Shown here one piece after another: positions 8,061 through 17,133 of a DNA stretch of 64,000 bases (its first letter is position 1; the number at the start of each line of letters is the position of its first letter). The position numbers and the translations under genes were made by a program. The notes beneath the pieces were generated by a model, which saw only the letters and a program-made list of their open reading frames with translations, searched no databases and was not told the origin of the DNA. Origin of the DNA: Anaerocolumna sedimenticola. GTDB taxonomy: Bacteria; Bacillota; Clostridia; Lachnospirales; Lachnospiraceae. The stretch spans positions 1,577,001 through 1,641,000 of the forward strand of contig NZ_CP048000.1 of the NCBI RefSeq assembly GCF_009931695.1. The letters run 5' to 3'.

Positions 8061-8774
8061 TTAAGCTGTTTCATATTCTTCGATTATGTTTTTAATTCGG
8101 GAAGAAACGATATCGGCTATTTCACCGGATTTCATTCCCTGATAGTCCTCGTAATATAAAGGTTCCAGATAATGGATCTGTACGGTTAATTTCGATACGG
8201 AGTGGGTATCAAATGCCTTATAAGAATCAATAATTGCTACCGGAACGATGGGACATTTCGCGTTCATGGCACATTTAAAACTGCCGCCTTTAAATTCCTG
8301 TATTTGATTTTTGTTTCTTGACCGGGTTCCCTCGGGAAATATTAAATAATTACGGCCTTCTTTTACTTCTTTTGTAACTTCCATCATAATCTTCATAGAT
8401 TGCCGTACATCTTCCCGGTCTATAAATTTTGACTGCAATATATGAAAAATCTGTTTCAGGAAAAAAATGTTTTCAACTTCTCTTTTTGATACGGTGGCAA
8501 AAGGCTTTTCATGGGTTTCCAACAGGATTAAGGCATCAAACATACCCTGATGATTGGAATACATAATGTAGCCATTTTCTTTAGGAAGATTGGAAAGGCC
8601 ATAACACATTATCTTAACGCGCCCTTTACGGTTCGCGACGGTGGTCAGCCGGTGCAGCATGGCATATCTGGTGGGTTCATCATACTTATCAATATTACAG
8701 TAACTGAATATTTTATACAACCAATAAGGTAATTGAAAGAAACAACGAATGACCATCAATATAATTCGTTCCAT
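8061..8774 (-). CDS. plsC: 1-acyl-sn-glycerol-3-phosphate acyltransferase
   Basis: 237 residues. It acylates lysophosphatidate to phosphatidate at the membrane. An N-terminal hydrophobic helix (about 3-25) is followed by the acyltransferase motifs NHQGMFD (His75 and Asp80) and FPEGTRS (146-152). The start chosen at 8774 has GGAGG five bases upstream; the in-frame ATG four codons earlier overlaps that ribosome-binding site. It is a single-gene unit between rpoD and the hairpin array. Confidence 0.93.
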   Translation of the reverse strand: MERIILMVIRCFFQLPYWLYKIFSYCNIDKYDEPTRYAMLHRLTTVANRKGRVKIMCYGLSNLPKENGYIMYSNHQGMFDALILLETHEKPFATVSKREVENIFFLKQIFHILQSKFIDREDVRQSMKIMMEVTKEVKEGRNYLIFPEGTRSRNKNQIQEFKGGSFKCAMNAKCPIVPVAIIDSYKAFDTHSVSKLTVQIHYLEPLYYEDYQGMKSGEIADIVSSRIKNIIEEYETA

Positions 8775-8878
8775 AGTAACCTCCATGAGTATAATTACGT
8801 TTTGTATTATACTTTCATTATCTTATAAAGCTCTTATTAAGTTTAAGAAGCTCTTAAATGAGGCTCTTTTATAATTAA

Positions 8879-8982
8879 TAAGTTCTTCTTTATTATTGAC
8901 ATTTATACTATTATAAACCATTTTAAACCATTATAAAACCCTTATAATAGTATAAAATTTTTAATAATTAGAAAGAACTTAT
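8879..8982. repeat. Nested inverted repeat between plsC and rpoD
   Basis: An outer pair TAAGTTCTT/AAGAACTTA encloses an inner 15-bp perfect pair TTTATACTATTATAA (8902-8916) and its complement (8942-8956). Between them lies ACCATT repeated as TTATAAACC, TTTTAAACC and TTATAAAACC. It may serve as rpoD terminator and plsC promoter region at once. Confidence 0.5.
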
Positions 8983-8993
8983 ATCATTATAAT

Positions 8994-10109
8994 TTACATG
9001 ATATCGTAACCTTTTAGCATTCTTGCTCTGCTGGGATGCCTTAATTTTCTTAAAGCTTTTGCTTCAATCTGCCTGATTCTTTCACGAGTTACGTTAAATT
9101 CCTTGCCAACTTCCTCCAAAGTCCTGGTCCTACCGTCTTTTAACCCAAATCTCAGGATTAGCACTCGTTGCTCCCGTTCTGTTAATGTTTCCAGTAATTT
9201 AGATATCTGATCCTGCAATACGGAATAGGAAGCAGCATCTTCCGGTCCCATAATGGAATCGTCTTTAATAAAATCTCCTAAATGGCTGTCATCTTCCTCA
9301 CCAATTGGTGTATCCAAAGAAATAGGATCAGCAGAAACTTTAAGAATCTCTCTGACTTTTTCAATAGGAAGTTTCATAGCGTCAGCAATTTCCTGTTCGG
9401 AAGGCTCACGGCCCAATTCCTGTAGAAGACTTCTGGATACACGGTAAGTTTTATTAATTACCTCAGACATATGTACCGGAATACGAATGGTACGTGACTG
9501 ATCGGCTATGGATCTGGTAATTGCCTGACGGATCCACCAGGTAGCATAGGTACTGAATTTATACCCTTTATTATAATCAAATTTATCTACCGCTTTTATT
9601 AAGCCTAAATTACCCTCCTGAATTAAATCCAGAAAAGATAACCCGCGGCCAACATAACGTTTTGCTATACTTACCACTAACCTTAGATTGGATTCTGCTA
9701 ATACCTGCTTTGCATGAGCATCTCCTTCTTCAATTTTCTTGGCAAGCTCAATCTCTTCTGCAACGGACAACAGAGGATAACTGCCGATTTCCTTTAAATA
9801 TAACTTAACCGGGTCATCGGACATCGTTCCCACCATGGAGAAATCATCTAAATCTAAAAGGGCAGCTTCATCGCTGTCTTCTAATTCCATTATAATTTCA
9901 TCGTCCGGTTCGTCTTCTTCAATAGGATTTAGAATTACAATATTGTGTGCTTCAAGATACTCATATATTTTATCAATTTGCCTGACATCCAGGTTCATCT
10001 CTTTAAAAAAGTCATTTACCTTACCTATTTCAACAACACCTTTATTATCATTGGCATAGGATAATAATTCTCTTAATTTTTCTTCAAAATTATGTGCTAC
10101 TTCGCTCAT
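8994..10109 (-). CDS. rpoD: RNA polymerase primary sigma factor
   Basis: 371 residues. It directs RNA polymerase to housekeeping promoters. Region 1.1 is at the N-terminus, with an acidic stretch at about 60-85. Region 2 follows with [16 protein letters not shown] and [12 protein letters not shown], then region 3, and region 4.2 with [26 protein letters not shown] upstream favours the second of two adjacent ATGs. The usual dnaG neighbour is absent: upstream of rpoD there are about 600 bases without a gene and then trpB2. Confidence 0.97.
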   Translation of the reverse strand: MSEVAHNFEEKLRELLSYANDNKGVVEIGKVNDFFKEMNLDVRQIDKIYEYLEAHNIVILNPIEEDEPDDEIIMELEDSDEAALLDLDDFSMVGTMSDDPVKLYLKEIGSYPLLSVAEEIELAKKIEEGDAHAKQVLAESNLRLVVSIAKRYVGRGLSFLDLIQEGNLGLIKAVDKFDYNKGYKFSTYATWWIRQAITRSIADQSRTIRIPVHMSEVINKTYRVSRSLLQELGREPSEQEIADAMKLPIEKVREILKVSADPISLDTPIGEEDDSHLGDFIKDDSIMGPEDAASYSVLQDQISKLLETLTEREQRVLILRFGLKDGRTRTLEEVGKEFNVTRERIRQIEAKALRKLRHPSRARMLKGYDIM

Positions 10110-10731
10110 CATATTCCTCCATGGGTCTGGTTGCTTGTAATGTACAATAAAAAAAGAAACTATTTACAAAATTAAGAGTCCCTTTTTTATAGTATGATTA
10201 ATCACGGGACATTTCATGCAAAAATATTTAGTAAATAAGTTTCCTGGGACGATATTATCACCAAATATCATTATAGCACAGGCTGTCCGAGAAGAAAAGA
10301 AGATTTTTTATTTTCGACATATTTCGGCTGATATAAAAAGCTGTTTCCAGCCTTGTATCTTATACAATATTAAAGTTTATTATTGAAATCTGAAACGTTG
10401 ACGAGCGAAGCAATGAAGCGAAATTATGTATTTCATATATATAACCTTTTATGACTTTTATTATAAGTTATGATTAACTTTTTATTTTGTGATAAATTTA
10501 TAACTATTGTGCTTACAATAATAAAATAAATGTAATAAAGTGCTGTCTATGTAATAAAGAGCTGCCTATTTAATAGATTCGCTATATATCAGTTTCTGTC
10601 TTGAATGAAAAGAAAGAGATACATAAGTTTAAATCTGTATAAAAAGTTGTCTATAAAATAAAATATGTTTGTAAATGATAAAATATCCATTATTTATCTT
10701 CAATTTATCGTATAAATAAGGTACTATGTTC
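10110..10731. other. AT-rich intergenic region upstream of rpoD
   Basis: No coding frame is supported here. Reading the minus strand, an ACTATAAA -10-like element and GTCCC/GGGAC arms lie near 10180-10215, probably the rpoD promoter region. The stretch 10260-10730 is plain AT-rich sequence apart from a short GCGAAGCAATGAAGCGAA near 10405. Confidence 0.5.
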
Positions 10732-12111
10732 TTATTCCTGGATTCCCGGTATTTTCGGCAGCTGTGAAAAACCCATTTCTAAATCTTCATCGGTTGGAAT
10801 GTAATCAGTCATTTTACCTTCTAAGTATGCATTATAGGCCATCATATCAAAATAACCGGTTCCGGTAAGACCAAAGAGAATGGTTTTGGATTCCCCTGTT
10901 TCTTTGCATTTTAATGCTTCATCAATGGCTGTACGTATAGCGTGGGAGGATTCCGGTGCCGGAAGGATGGTTTCCTGTTTCGCAAACAGGCAGGCAGCTT
11001 CAAATACTTTGGTCTGTTCAACAGCTACCGCTTCCATATATCCATCATGGTATAGTTTGGACAAGATTGGTGACATTCCATGATATCTTAAACCGCCGGC
11101 ATGGTTAGCGGAAGGGATAAAGCTGGAGCCTAAGGTGTACATTCTCGCCATCGGAGTTACTTTACCGGTATCACAGAAATCATATGCATATTTACCTCGG
11201 GTTAAGGAAGGACAGGATGCAGGTTCCACTGCTATAATTCTTGGATCTGCTTTGCCAAGAAGTTTATCCTGCATAAAAGGAGCTATTAAGCCACCCAGAT
11301 TAGAGCCGCCGCCGGCACAGCCGATTATAATATCCGGGTATTCGCCCAGTATCTCCATAGCTGTTTTGGTTTCCAGGCCAATAACTGACTGATGCAGCAG
11401 CACCTGGTTTAATACGGAACCTAATACATAACGGCAGCCCTCTGTTGTAACGGCCTTTTCCACTGCCTCTGAGATTGCGCAGCCAAGGCTTCCGCCTGTT
11501 CCTGGGTTTTCAGCTAAAATCTTACGTCCTGCATTCGTGGTTTCACTTGGACTGGGAATTATGGTTGCATCAAAGGTCTGTATTATGGATTTACGGAATG
11601 GTTTTTGTTCATAAGAGCATTTAACCATGTATACGGTAAGAGGGATATTATAATAAGAACAAGCTTCTGCCAATGCAGTACCCCATTGTCCCGCACCAGT
11701 TTCCGTTGTCAGGCTTGTTAAGCCCTGTTCCTTTGCATAATATGCCTGGGCAACTGCAGAGTTTAATTTGTGGCTCCCGGAGGTGTTGTTACCTTCAAAT
11801 TTGTAGTATATTTTAGCCGGAGTGCCAAGTGCTTTTTCTAAATTGTAGGCACGGATTAAAGGAGATGGACGGTACATTTTATAAAAGTCCTGTATCTCCT
11901 CCGGAATATCAACATATTTTGTTTCCGCATCCATTTCCTGGTGGGCGAGCTTTTTACAGAAGACCGGATATAAATCTTCTTCCGCAGTCGGTTTAAAGGT
12001 TCCGGGGTTTAACATGGGATCCGGCTGCTCTTTCATGTCGGCGCGAAGATTATACCATTTCGAAGGCATCTGCTCCTCTGTTAGATAGAGTCTGTGTGGA
12101 ATTTTTGCCAT
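10732..12111 (-). CDS. trpB: TrpB-like pyridoxal-phosphate enzyme (TrpB2 family tryptophan synthase beta)
   Basis: 459 residues, longer than classical TrpB. The PLP lysine is Lys115 in SGSHKLNS and the phosphate-binding loop is GGGSN (266-270). The N-terminal RLYLTEEQMPSKWYNL is typical of the TrpB2 group, which condenses indole with serine and often lacks a TrpA partner. No trpA is nearby. The AAAGGAG before the ATG fixes the start. The gene sits behind a T-box leader whose specifier reads Trp, so it should be expressed when charged tRNA-Trp is scarce, consistent with indole salvage to tryptophan. Confidence 0.93.
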   Translation of the reverse strand: MAKIPHRLYLTEEQMPSKWYNLRADMKEQPDPMLNPGTFKPTAEEDLYPVFCKKLAHQEMDAETKYVDIPEEIQDFYKMYRPSPLIRAYNLEKALGTPAKIYYKFEGNNTSGSHKLNSAVAQAYYAKEQGLTSLTTETGAGQWGTALAEACSYYNIPLTVYMVKCSYEQKPFRKSIIQTFDATIIPSPSETTNAGRKILAENPGTGGSLGCAISEAVEKAVTTEGCRYVLGSVLNQVLLHQSVIGLETKTAMEILGEYPDIIIGCAGGGSNLGGLIAPFMQDKLLGKADPRIIAVEPASCPSLTRGKYAYDFCDTGKVTPMARMYTLGSSFIPSANHAGGLRYHGMSPILSKLYHDGYMEAVAVEQTKVFEAACLFAKQETILPAPESSHAIRTAIDEALKCKETGESKTILFGLTGTGYFDMMAYNAYLEGKMTDYIPTDEDLEMGFSQLPKIPGIQE

Positions 12112-12264
12112 AATAAATTTCTCCTTTCGATAATTGATTTGTTTCTTAATGAATGCGGGTATAATATTTACTATCGTAAATATATATTCAATTTAGCACC
12201 TTTCCCTCAAACACTATAAATATCTATGATCAAAGGGCTTTTGACCCTCGAACCTGATGTTTTA

Positions 12265-12560
12265 AGATATAAAAAAAGACCTTTGTCTCAGTAAATTACT
12301 GGGACAAAAGTCTATATCTGCTTCTGCGGTACCACCCTGTTTGGTGAAAAATCACCCTCTTATTCCATATACGCTTCATATATGCTCCCAGGATAACGGG
12401 TGGAGTTCCCGTTAGGCATTACTCGGCCGTTAGCCTTTCTTCCCAACCTCTTAAGTCCATTCCGTCCGGCTTCTATTACCTTAATCACACCAATATAAGG
12501 CTCTCTGAAAATGAAATGCCGTGCGTACTCTTCTTAATCAACGGTTTATTAATATTTATT
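12265..12560 (-). promoter_or_regulatory. T-box leader, tryptophan-type, controlling trpB2
   Basis: The minus strand has the hallmark T-box sequence AGGGTGGTACCGC (12326-12338) followed by a terminator stem with a T7 run (12271-12313). Stem I elements are visible upstream: AGAGAG and GGTGTGATTAAGG. The likely specifier is TGG (12457-12459) in the context GAATGGACT, just before the AAGAGG side of stem I. Uncharged tRNA-Trp would stabilise the antiterminator and allow trpB2 transcription. Terminator and antiterminator are certain; the specifier assignment is by context. Confidence 0.9.
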
Positions 12561-12570
12561 CATTTACTAT

Positions 12571-12599
12571 ATTATATTGTGAATTTTATACATTGTCAA
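12571..12599 (-). promoter_or_regulatory. Sigma-A promoter of the T-box/trpB2 unit
   Basis: On the minus strand TTGACA (12594-12599) is followed after 17 bases by TATAAT (12571-12576), both perfect matches. It points into the T-box leader. Confidence 0.85.
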
Positions 12600-12681
12600 T
12601 TATAAAGTTTGTAAAATTTCTTAAAGCTTTTGTTAAAATTCGGCATATTGTGAAAGAAGTATGAAATAATATATAAATCGC

Positions 12682-12710
12682 TTGACAAATAAGTAAACTA
12701 ACAATAAATT
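12682..12710 (+). promoter_or_regulatory. Promoter for the MIF-like gene
   Basis: TTGACA (12682-12687), a 17-base spacer and TAAATT (12705-12710). It is divergent from the trpB2 promoter, about 85 bases away. Confidence 0.65.
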
Positions 12711-12752
12711 ATTCTTAACAGGATATAACTGTTTATATTAAGGAGGTAACAA

Positions 12753-13097
12753 ATGCCATATATTAATACAAAAACCAATACCGTTATAACAAAAGAAAAA
12801 GAAATAGAAATTAAGAAAAAGTTTGGAAAAGCAATAGAATTAATTCCTGGTAAAAGTGAAAATTGGCTTATGGTTTCCTTTGAAGATCATTGTTCCATGT
12901 ATTTTAAAGGTAAATCCGACGACAGTATGGCTTTTGTGGAAGTAAAATTGTTTGGTAGTGCAGATTCAGGAGCGTATAATAAGCTAACAGCAGCTATAAC
13001 CAAGATATTAAAGGAAGAACTGGATATTAACCCGGACCATATTTATGTGAAATATGAAGAAGTTAGTAATTGGGGCTGGAATGGAAGTAATTTTTAA
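12753..13097 (+). CDS. MIF/tautomerase superfamily protein
   Basis: 114 residues, the normal length for macrophage-migration-inhibitory-factor homologues. It begins MPY, so Pro2 becomes the N-terminal catalytic base after Met removal. The region KSENWLMVSFED and the C-terminal DHIYVKYEEVSNWGWNGSNF match the family. Relatives form trimers and tautomerise phenylpyruvate in vitro, but the bacterial role is unclear. AAGGAGG precedes the ATG. It is transcribed alone from its own promoter. Confidence 0.88.
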   Translation: MPYINTKTNTVITKEKEIEIKKKFGKAIELIPGKSENWLMVSFEDHCSMYFKGKSDDSMAFVEVKLFGSADSGAYNKLTAAITKILKEELDINPDHIYVKYEEVSNWGWNGSNF

Positions 13098-13218
13098 TGC
13101 TAGTAAAGAAAAAGCGTGAAATATATATTCACTAATTTTAATTCATCCGTAATACCAAGGCAAAATTGACCGTATATACCGATCGATAATCATCGGGTAA
13201 AGAGAAAGAGTGATGAAT

Positions 13219-14334
13219 ATGATGAAAATTAAGAAAATGAGCTTTACCATAGTAATGGCAATATGTTTATCTGTTACTATACCGGTTTCCACACCATTAT
13301 ACAGTAATGTCATAGAAGCGGAAGCGGCAGCTGCTGTGAAATTAAATATTACAAAAACCTCTGTTTATATAGGTGATACTGTAAAACTTAAGTTAAGCGG
13401 TACAACAAAATCCATAAAATGGTCCAGCAGCAATAAGAGTATTGCCAAGGTATCAACGTCCGGAGTGGTTACCGGTTTAAAAAAAGGAACGGTAAAGATT
13501 ACTGCCACTGTGGGAACAAAAAAATATATCAGTACCATAGCGGTTCAGAAAAAAACACTTACTGCTGAACAGATTTATGAGAAATGTTCCAAAGCCACGG
13601 TGGAAATCGTTGCAGAAGTAGATGGAGATAAATATAACTTAGGTTCCGGTTTCTTTTTAGATAATGGGAAAGTGGTAACAAATCTTCATGTGGTAGCTGG
13701 AGCAGAAAAGATACAGGTAACGAACTATAGCGGAACAACTTTTGATGTACAGGAGATTCTGGGATATGATAAAGATATTGACCTGGCGGTATTAAAAATT
13801 AATTCTAAAAATGATTATTTGATTCAAAATCAGGAAGGAGTTACGGCAGGAGAATCCGTATATATCCTTGGCAGTCCCTTAGGATTAACAGGGTCGTTTG
13901 CTGACGGAATGGTATCTTCCCCATCAAGAAAGATCGAGGGAGTTGATTACATACAGGTAACTGCACCAATGTCACCGGGAAACAGCGGAGGACCGCTTAT
14001 TAACAGATATGGTGAAGTAATGGGTATTAATACCTGGCAGTTTGCAGATGGTCAAAACCTGAATTTTTCCATTAATATTGATGAGATAAGCGGGGTAAAT
14101 ACGGATAATCCGATCAGTGTTTCGGGATTTCATGATATAACCCAAAGCTACAGAGACAGTTCTGATGAAGACACCGCATTTAGCGCCTCTGATGCGTCAG
14201 TACAACAAAACCAATTGACGGATTTCAAGAAAATTTCAGATCTTTTTAGTGGTTTAAATGGAAACTTCTACGCCGCATATATTTTAGTACCCAATGAGGA
14301 TGGTACAAATTATAATTGGATACTGCCTCAGTAA
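13219..14334 (+). CDS. Secreted trypsin-like serine protease with bacterial Ig-like domain
   Basis: About 371 residues. A signal peptide (about 1-37, ending EAEAAAA) is followed by a Big_2-type domain (about 40-112, with SIKWSSSNKSIAKVSTSGVVTG-like spacing). The trypsin-fold domain has a complete triad: His157 in TNLHVV, Asp188 in DIDLAV and Ser256 in PGNSGGP. There is no PDZ domain, so this is not a full HtrA. Several ATGs cluster at 13213-13222; GAAAGAG best fits 13219. It probably acts outside the cell or at the wall. A terminator follows and the neighbouring amidase is convergent. Confidence 0.88.
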   Translation: MMKIKKMSFTIVMAICLSVTIPVSTPLYSNVIEAEAAAAVKLNITKTSVYIGDTVKLKLSGTTKSIKWSSSNKSIAKVSTSGVVTGLKKGTVKITATVGTKKYISTIAVQKKTLTAEQIYEKCSKATVEIVAEVDGDKYNLGSGFFLDNGKVVTNLHVVAGAEKIQVTNYSGTTFDVQEILGYDKDIDLAVLKINSKNDYLIQNQEGVTAGESVYILGSPLGLTGSFADGMVSSPSRKIEGVDYIQVTAPMSPGNSGGPLINRYGEVMGINTWQFADGQNLNFSINIDEISGVNTDNPISVSGFHDITQSYRDSSDEDTAFSASDASVQQNQLTDFKKISDLFSGLNGNFYAAYILVPNEDGTNYNWILPQ

Positions 14335-14391
14335 AACAATGAATTTACCGGTTTAACTGAAGTTTTTTCCTTGTTTATAAATAAGTAAAAA

Positions 14392-14442
14392 GAAACCCTG
14401 GGGTTTTTTCAATGATATTAAATGAAAACCCCGGGGAGTTTT
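14392..14442. terminator. Bidirectional terminator between protease and amidase
   Basis: CTGGGGTTTTTTCA pairs with TGAAAACCCCGG across an AT loop, with T residues on the right and A residues on the left, between two convergent genes. Confidence 0.8.
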
Positions 14443-14474
14443 ATGTCCTATGTAAATAAGATGCAAGTATTTTA

Positions 14475-15044
14475 TTAAATATTAAAACCAAAGTAGTCCA
14501 AAATACCATCATAAATTGCATATGCAAAATCGTGTTGCCTGGTACTTAGTTTCTCGATGCTTTCAGAATTTGTTATGTAAGCAAGTTCAACCAAAGTAGA
14601 AGGCATATTCGTTCTTCGCAGTACATACAGAGATGGATTAATCCGGACACCATTATTTTTTGTATCTAATCGGCTTACGATAGCCGGTAAGATACGTTCA
14701 GCTAAATAGTAGGATTGGGTATAATTCTGATATACGTAACATTCCGTTCCGTTAATAGCAGAATCTTCATTGGCATTACAATGGATACCGATAAAATAAT
14801 CGGCTGGCCAGGAATTTGCCAGACGAACCCTTTCAGCAAGGCTGGATGTGTTGCTGTAACCTAGCGACTGTTCAGGCGAAGTTCTGGAGGTACGGGCTTC
14901 AAACCGGGAATCTGCGTTTAAGATATTAGCAAGCTCAATTCCAACCGCATAAGTAATATCCTGTTCGCGTAATCCAAAACCTTCTTCTCCGGCATAAACG
15001 CCGTTTGGGTTATGTCCCTGGTCTATAAATATACGAATAGCCAA
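14475..15044 (-). CDS. N-acetylmuramoyl-L-alanine amidase, catalytic domain only
   Basis: 189 residues of the Amidase_3 family, which cleaves the bond between muramic acid and L-alanine in peptidoglycan. The zinc ligands His11, Glu27 and His88 (GIHCNA) and the catalytic Glu153 (LVELAYITN) are present. It has no signal peptide, membrane segment or wall-binding domain, so export may need lysis or a sporulation compartment. A TTG start at 15044 is preferred because AAGGAG lies eight bases upstream; an earlier TTG at 15062 overlaps that site. Phage or spore-lysis roles are both possible. Confidence 0.88.
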   Translation of the reverse strand: MAIRIFIDQGHNPNGVYAGEEGFGLREQDITYAVGIELANILNADSRFEARTSRTSPEQSLGYSNTSSLAERVRLANSWPADYFIGIHCNANEDSAINGTECYVYQNYTQSYYLAERILPAIVSRLDTKNNGVRINPSLYVLRRTNMPSTLVELAYITNSESIEKLSTRQHDFAYAIYDGILDYFGFNI

Positions 15045-15136
15045 AATAACGTTCTCCTTCAATATTTTATAACATAATATTCATCAATGACCAGATTGAT
15101 ACTGGAAAATAAGAAGACGTTTAAATTAGGTTTCTA

Positions 15137-15178
15137 TTGACAAAGATGAAACAGGTAGTATAATTTATTGTGTGCATA
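15137..15178 (+). promoter_or_regulatory. Promoter and palindromic operator of the DUF134-Mrp operon
   Basis: TTGACA (15137-15142), a 16-base spacer and TATAAT (15159-15164). Just downstream is the 14-bp palindrome TGTGCATATGCACA at about 15171-15184, covering the transcription start. The DUF134 protein encoded next is a plausible binder, which would mean autoregulation. Confidence 0.7.
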
Positions 15179-15263
15179 TGCACAATAATAATGAAGATAT
15201 AAGATCTATACGGTAGTTACTCAATTAACTAATACATAGGAAAGCTTAGAAAGGAGATACTTT

Positions 15264-15599
15264 ATGCCCAGAAGTGCAAAATGCAGAAAGGTATGTGCTG
15301 AGTTTGACCATAAAGTATTTACACCGGAAGATAACAGGTTAGGTTATATTGTTTTAAGTGTAGATGAACTTGAGGCACTTCGTCTTTGCGATTTGGAGGA
15401 TTTAGAGCAGGAAGATGCTGCTAAAAAAATGGGTATATCCAGAGGAACCTTTCAGCGAATTCTATATTCAGGCAGGCATAAAACCGTGGAAGCTCTGTGT
15501 GATGGGAAAGGAATATTGGTTCAGGGCGGAAATTACGAAATTACAGAAAGAGATTGTCACTGTGACTTTGGTTGTAAGCGGTGTAAAAAGCAGCCTTAA
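15264..15599 (+). CDS. DUF134-family putative DNA-binding regulator
   Basis: 111 residues. The DUF134 signature is clear: MPRSAKCRKV at the start, then SVDELEALRLCDLEDLEQEDAAKKMGIS and GTFQRIL, a sigma-region-4-like helix-turn-helix. A Cys cluster CHCDFGCKRCK at the C-terminus could bind metal or an iron-sulphur cluster. It is the first gene of an operon with the Mrp/NifX fusion, 36 bases apart. This pairing is common in anaerobes, and the protein probably senses iron-sulphur or metal status. Confidence 0.88.
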   Translation: MPRSAKCRKVCAEFDHKVFTPEDNRLGYIVLSVDELEALRLCDLEDLEQEDAAKKMGISRGTFQRILYSGRHKTVEALCDGKGILVQGGNYEITERDCHCDFGCKRCKKQP

Positions 15600-15635
15600 G
15601 AGATTCAGAAAAAATTTAAGAATAGGAGAAATAAT

Positions 15636-16931
15636 ATGAGCGAAACTTTTGAATCACAAAGCAGCTGTTCCAGCGATTGCGGGAGCTGCAGTGCAAATTG
15701 TTCATCCAGGCAACCATCCAAGGAGGATTTCTTAGTACCACTTAATCCATATAGCAAGGTTAAGAAAGTAATCGGAATTGTAAGCGGCAAGGGCGGAGTC
15801 GGTAAATCCTTTATTACTTCTTACCTTTCCGTACTAATGAACCGGAAGGGATATAACACCGGTATATTAGACGCAGATATTACCGGGCCATCCATTCCGA
15901 AAGCTTTTGGTATTCACAGCAAAGCCGCCGGCAATGAATTGGGAATTCTGCCGGCAGTAACGAAAAATGGTATTAAGGTGATGTCCGTTAACTTATTACT
16001 GGAAACAGAGGATACCCCTGTTATCTGGCGCGGACCTGTAATCGCCGGAACTGTAAAGCAATTCTGGTCCGAAGTGCTTTGGGAAGATGTTGATTATATG
16101 TTTGTAGATATGCCGCCGGGAACCGGAGATGTACCTTTAACGGTATTCCAGTCCTTACCTGTCGATGGTCTTATCATTGTTACCTCACCTCAGGAACTGG
16201 TATCCATGATTGTATCAAAAGCAGTAAATATGGCTAATGCCATGGATATACCAATCCTTGGTTTAATTGAAAATTACAGTTATATCAAATGTGGAAATTG
16301 CGGTGAAAAAATCAGTGTATTCGGAACCAGCCACATAGATGAGATTGCAAATAAATATGATCTTCCTGTACTTGGTAAGGTTCCGATTGATCCTGCAATT
16401 GCAGCAGCTATTGATGGAGAAAAAGTGGAAGAGTTAAAAGGGGAATGGCTGGATCTTGCAGCAGAAACCATAGAAATTGTTCATAAAGTAAGAGAAAATA
16501 CTTCCGTTTCAGAAAAAATATCAGCAGCAGATGAAAAAGCTGCAACCATAAAAATAGCAGTAACTGTAGATGAAAATAATGATGTATTTCAGCATTTTGG
16601 GAAATCAGATAAATTTAATCTATATGAAATACGCGGAGAGGAATTAATCAGCAAAACAACTCTTAACAGTAATGGAAGCGGCCATTCCGAATTAGTAACC
16701 CTTCTAACCGACCAAAAGGTAAATGTACTTATCTGCGGCGGAATCGGCATGGGTGCCATGGAAGGTCTTATGGATGCCGGAATATTGGTTGTGCCGGGAG
16801 CAAAAGGAGATGCAGATGTGGTTACAGCCGCTTATCTGGATGGCAGTTTGGCAGAAAGTACGGAACCCAATTGTGACCATCATGATCATAATGAAGAAGC
16901 TTGCAGCAGTGAATGTAAATGTCATGAATAA
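15636..16931 (+). CDS. Mrp/NBP35-type Fe-S carrier ATPase fused to a NifX/NifB-like domain
   Basis: 431 residues. A Cys-rich N-terminus (Cys11, Cys15, Cys18, Cys22) precedes the P-loop GKGGVGKS (51-58), the PPGTGD motif (160-165) and Cys219-x2-Cys222 of the Mrp domain, where a bridging [4Fe-4S] cluster binds in relatives. After a linker, about residues 300-410 form a dinitrogenase iron-molybdenum-cofactor-type domain (FQHFGKSDKFNLYEI, ICGGIGMGAMEGL). The tail is rich in His and Cys (CDHHDHNEEACSSECKCHE). The role is Fe-S or metal-cofactor delivery. No nif genes are nearby, so nitrogen fixation is not implied. Confidence 0.92.
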   Translation: MSETFESQSSCSSDCGSCSANCSSRQPSKEDFLVPLNPYSKVKKVIGIVSGKGGVGKSFITSYLSVLMNRKGYNTGILDADITGPSIPKAFGIHSKAAGNELGILPAVTKNGIKVMSVNLLLETEDTPVIWRGPVIAGTVKQFWSEVLWEDVDYMFVDMPPGTGDVPLTVFQSLPVDGLIIVTSPQELVSMIVSKAVNMANAMDIPILGLIENYSYIKCGNCGEKISVFGTSHIDEIANKYDLPVLGKVPIDPAIAAAIDGEKVEELKGEWLDLAAETIEIVHKVRENTSVSEKISAADEKAATIKIAVTVDENNDVFQHFGKSDKFNLYEIRGEELISKTTLNSNGSGHSELVTLLTDQKVNVLICGGIGMGAMEGLMDAGILVVPGAKGDADVVTAAYLDGSLAESTEPNCDHHDHNEEACSSECKCHE

Positions 16932-16949
16932 TCTTTGATGCGGGTGACG

Positions 16950-17044
16950 AAAGTCCATTTTAAGTATATTTTGCGTATACGGTATATTCTACGAATATAC
17001 CGTATACGCACGCTGGTATTCGCTCAGAATACAAAGATGGACTT
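16950..17044. repeat. Large intergenic hairpin between mrp and dinB
   Basis: A perfect 17-bp stem, GCGTATACGGTATATTC (16973-16989) and its complement (16993-17009) with a three-base loop, is enclosed by an outer pair AAAGTCCAT/ATGGACTTT (about 16950-16959 and 17036-17044). It separates two convergent genes and may terminate both, though it lacks a clean T run at the inner stem. Confidence 0.65.
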
Positions 17045-17133
17045 TTGACACTCATTTCATTATTCATATTTAATGCTAATCAGTATGATGAGGTTTTTAG
17101 CCTGAAAGAAATATCCTGGCAAAAGTCTGGCTA

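Noticed and set aside
13219..14334. HtrA/DegP-type protease
   Set aside because: The catalytic domain is of the same superfamily, but there is no PDZ domain and an N-terminal Ig-like domain is present instead.
15171..16931. Nitrogen-fixation locus, because of the NifX-type domain
   Set aside because: No nifH, nifD, nifK, nifB or molybdenum transport genes are nearby, and Mrp-NifX fusions occur widely in non-fixing anaerobes.
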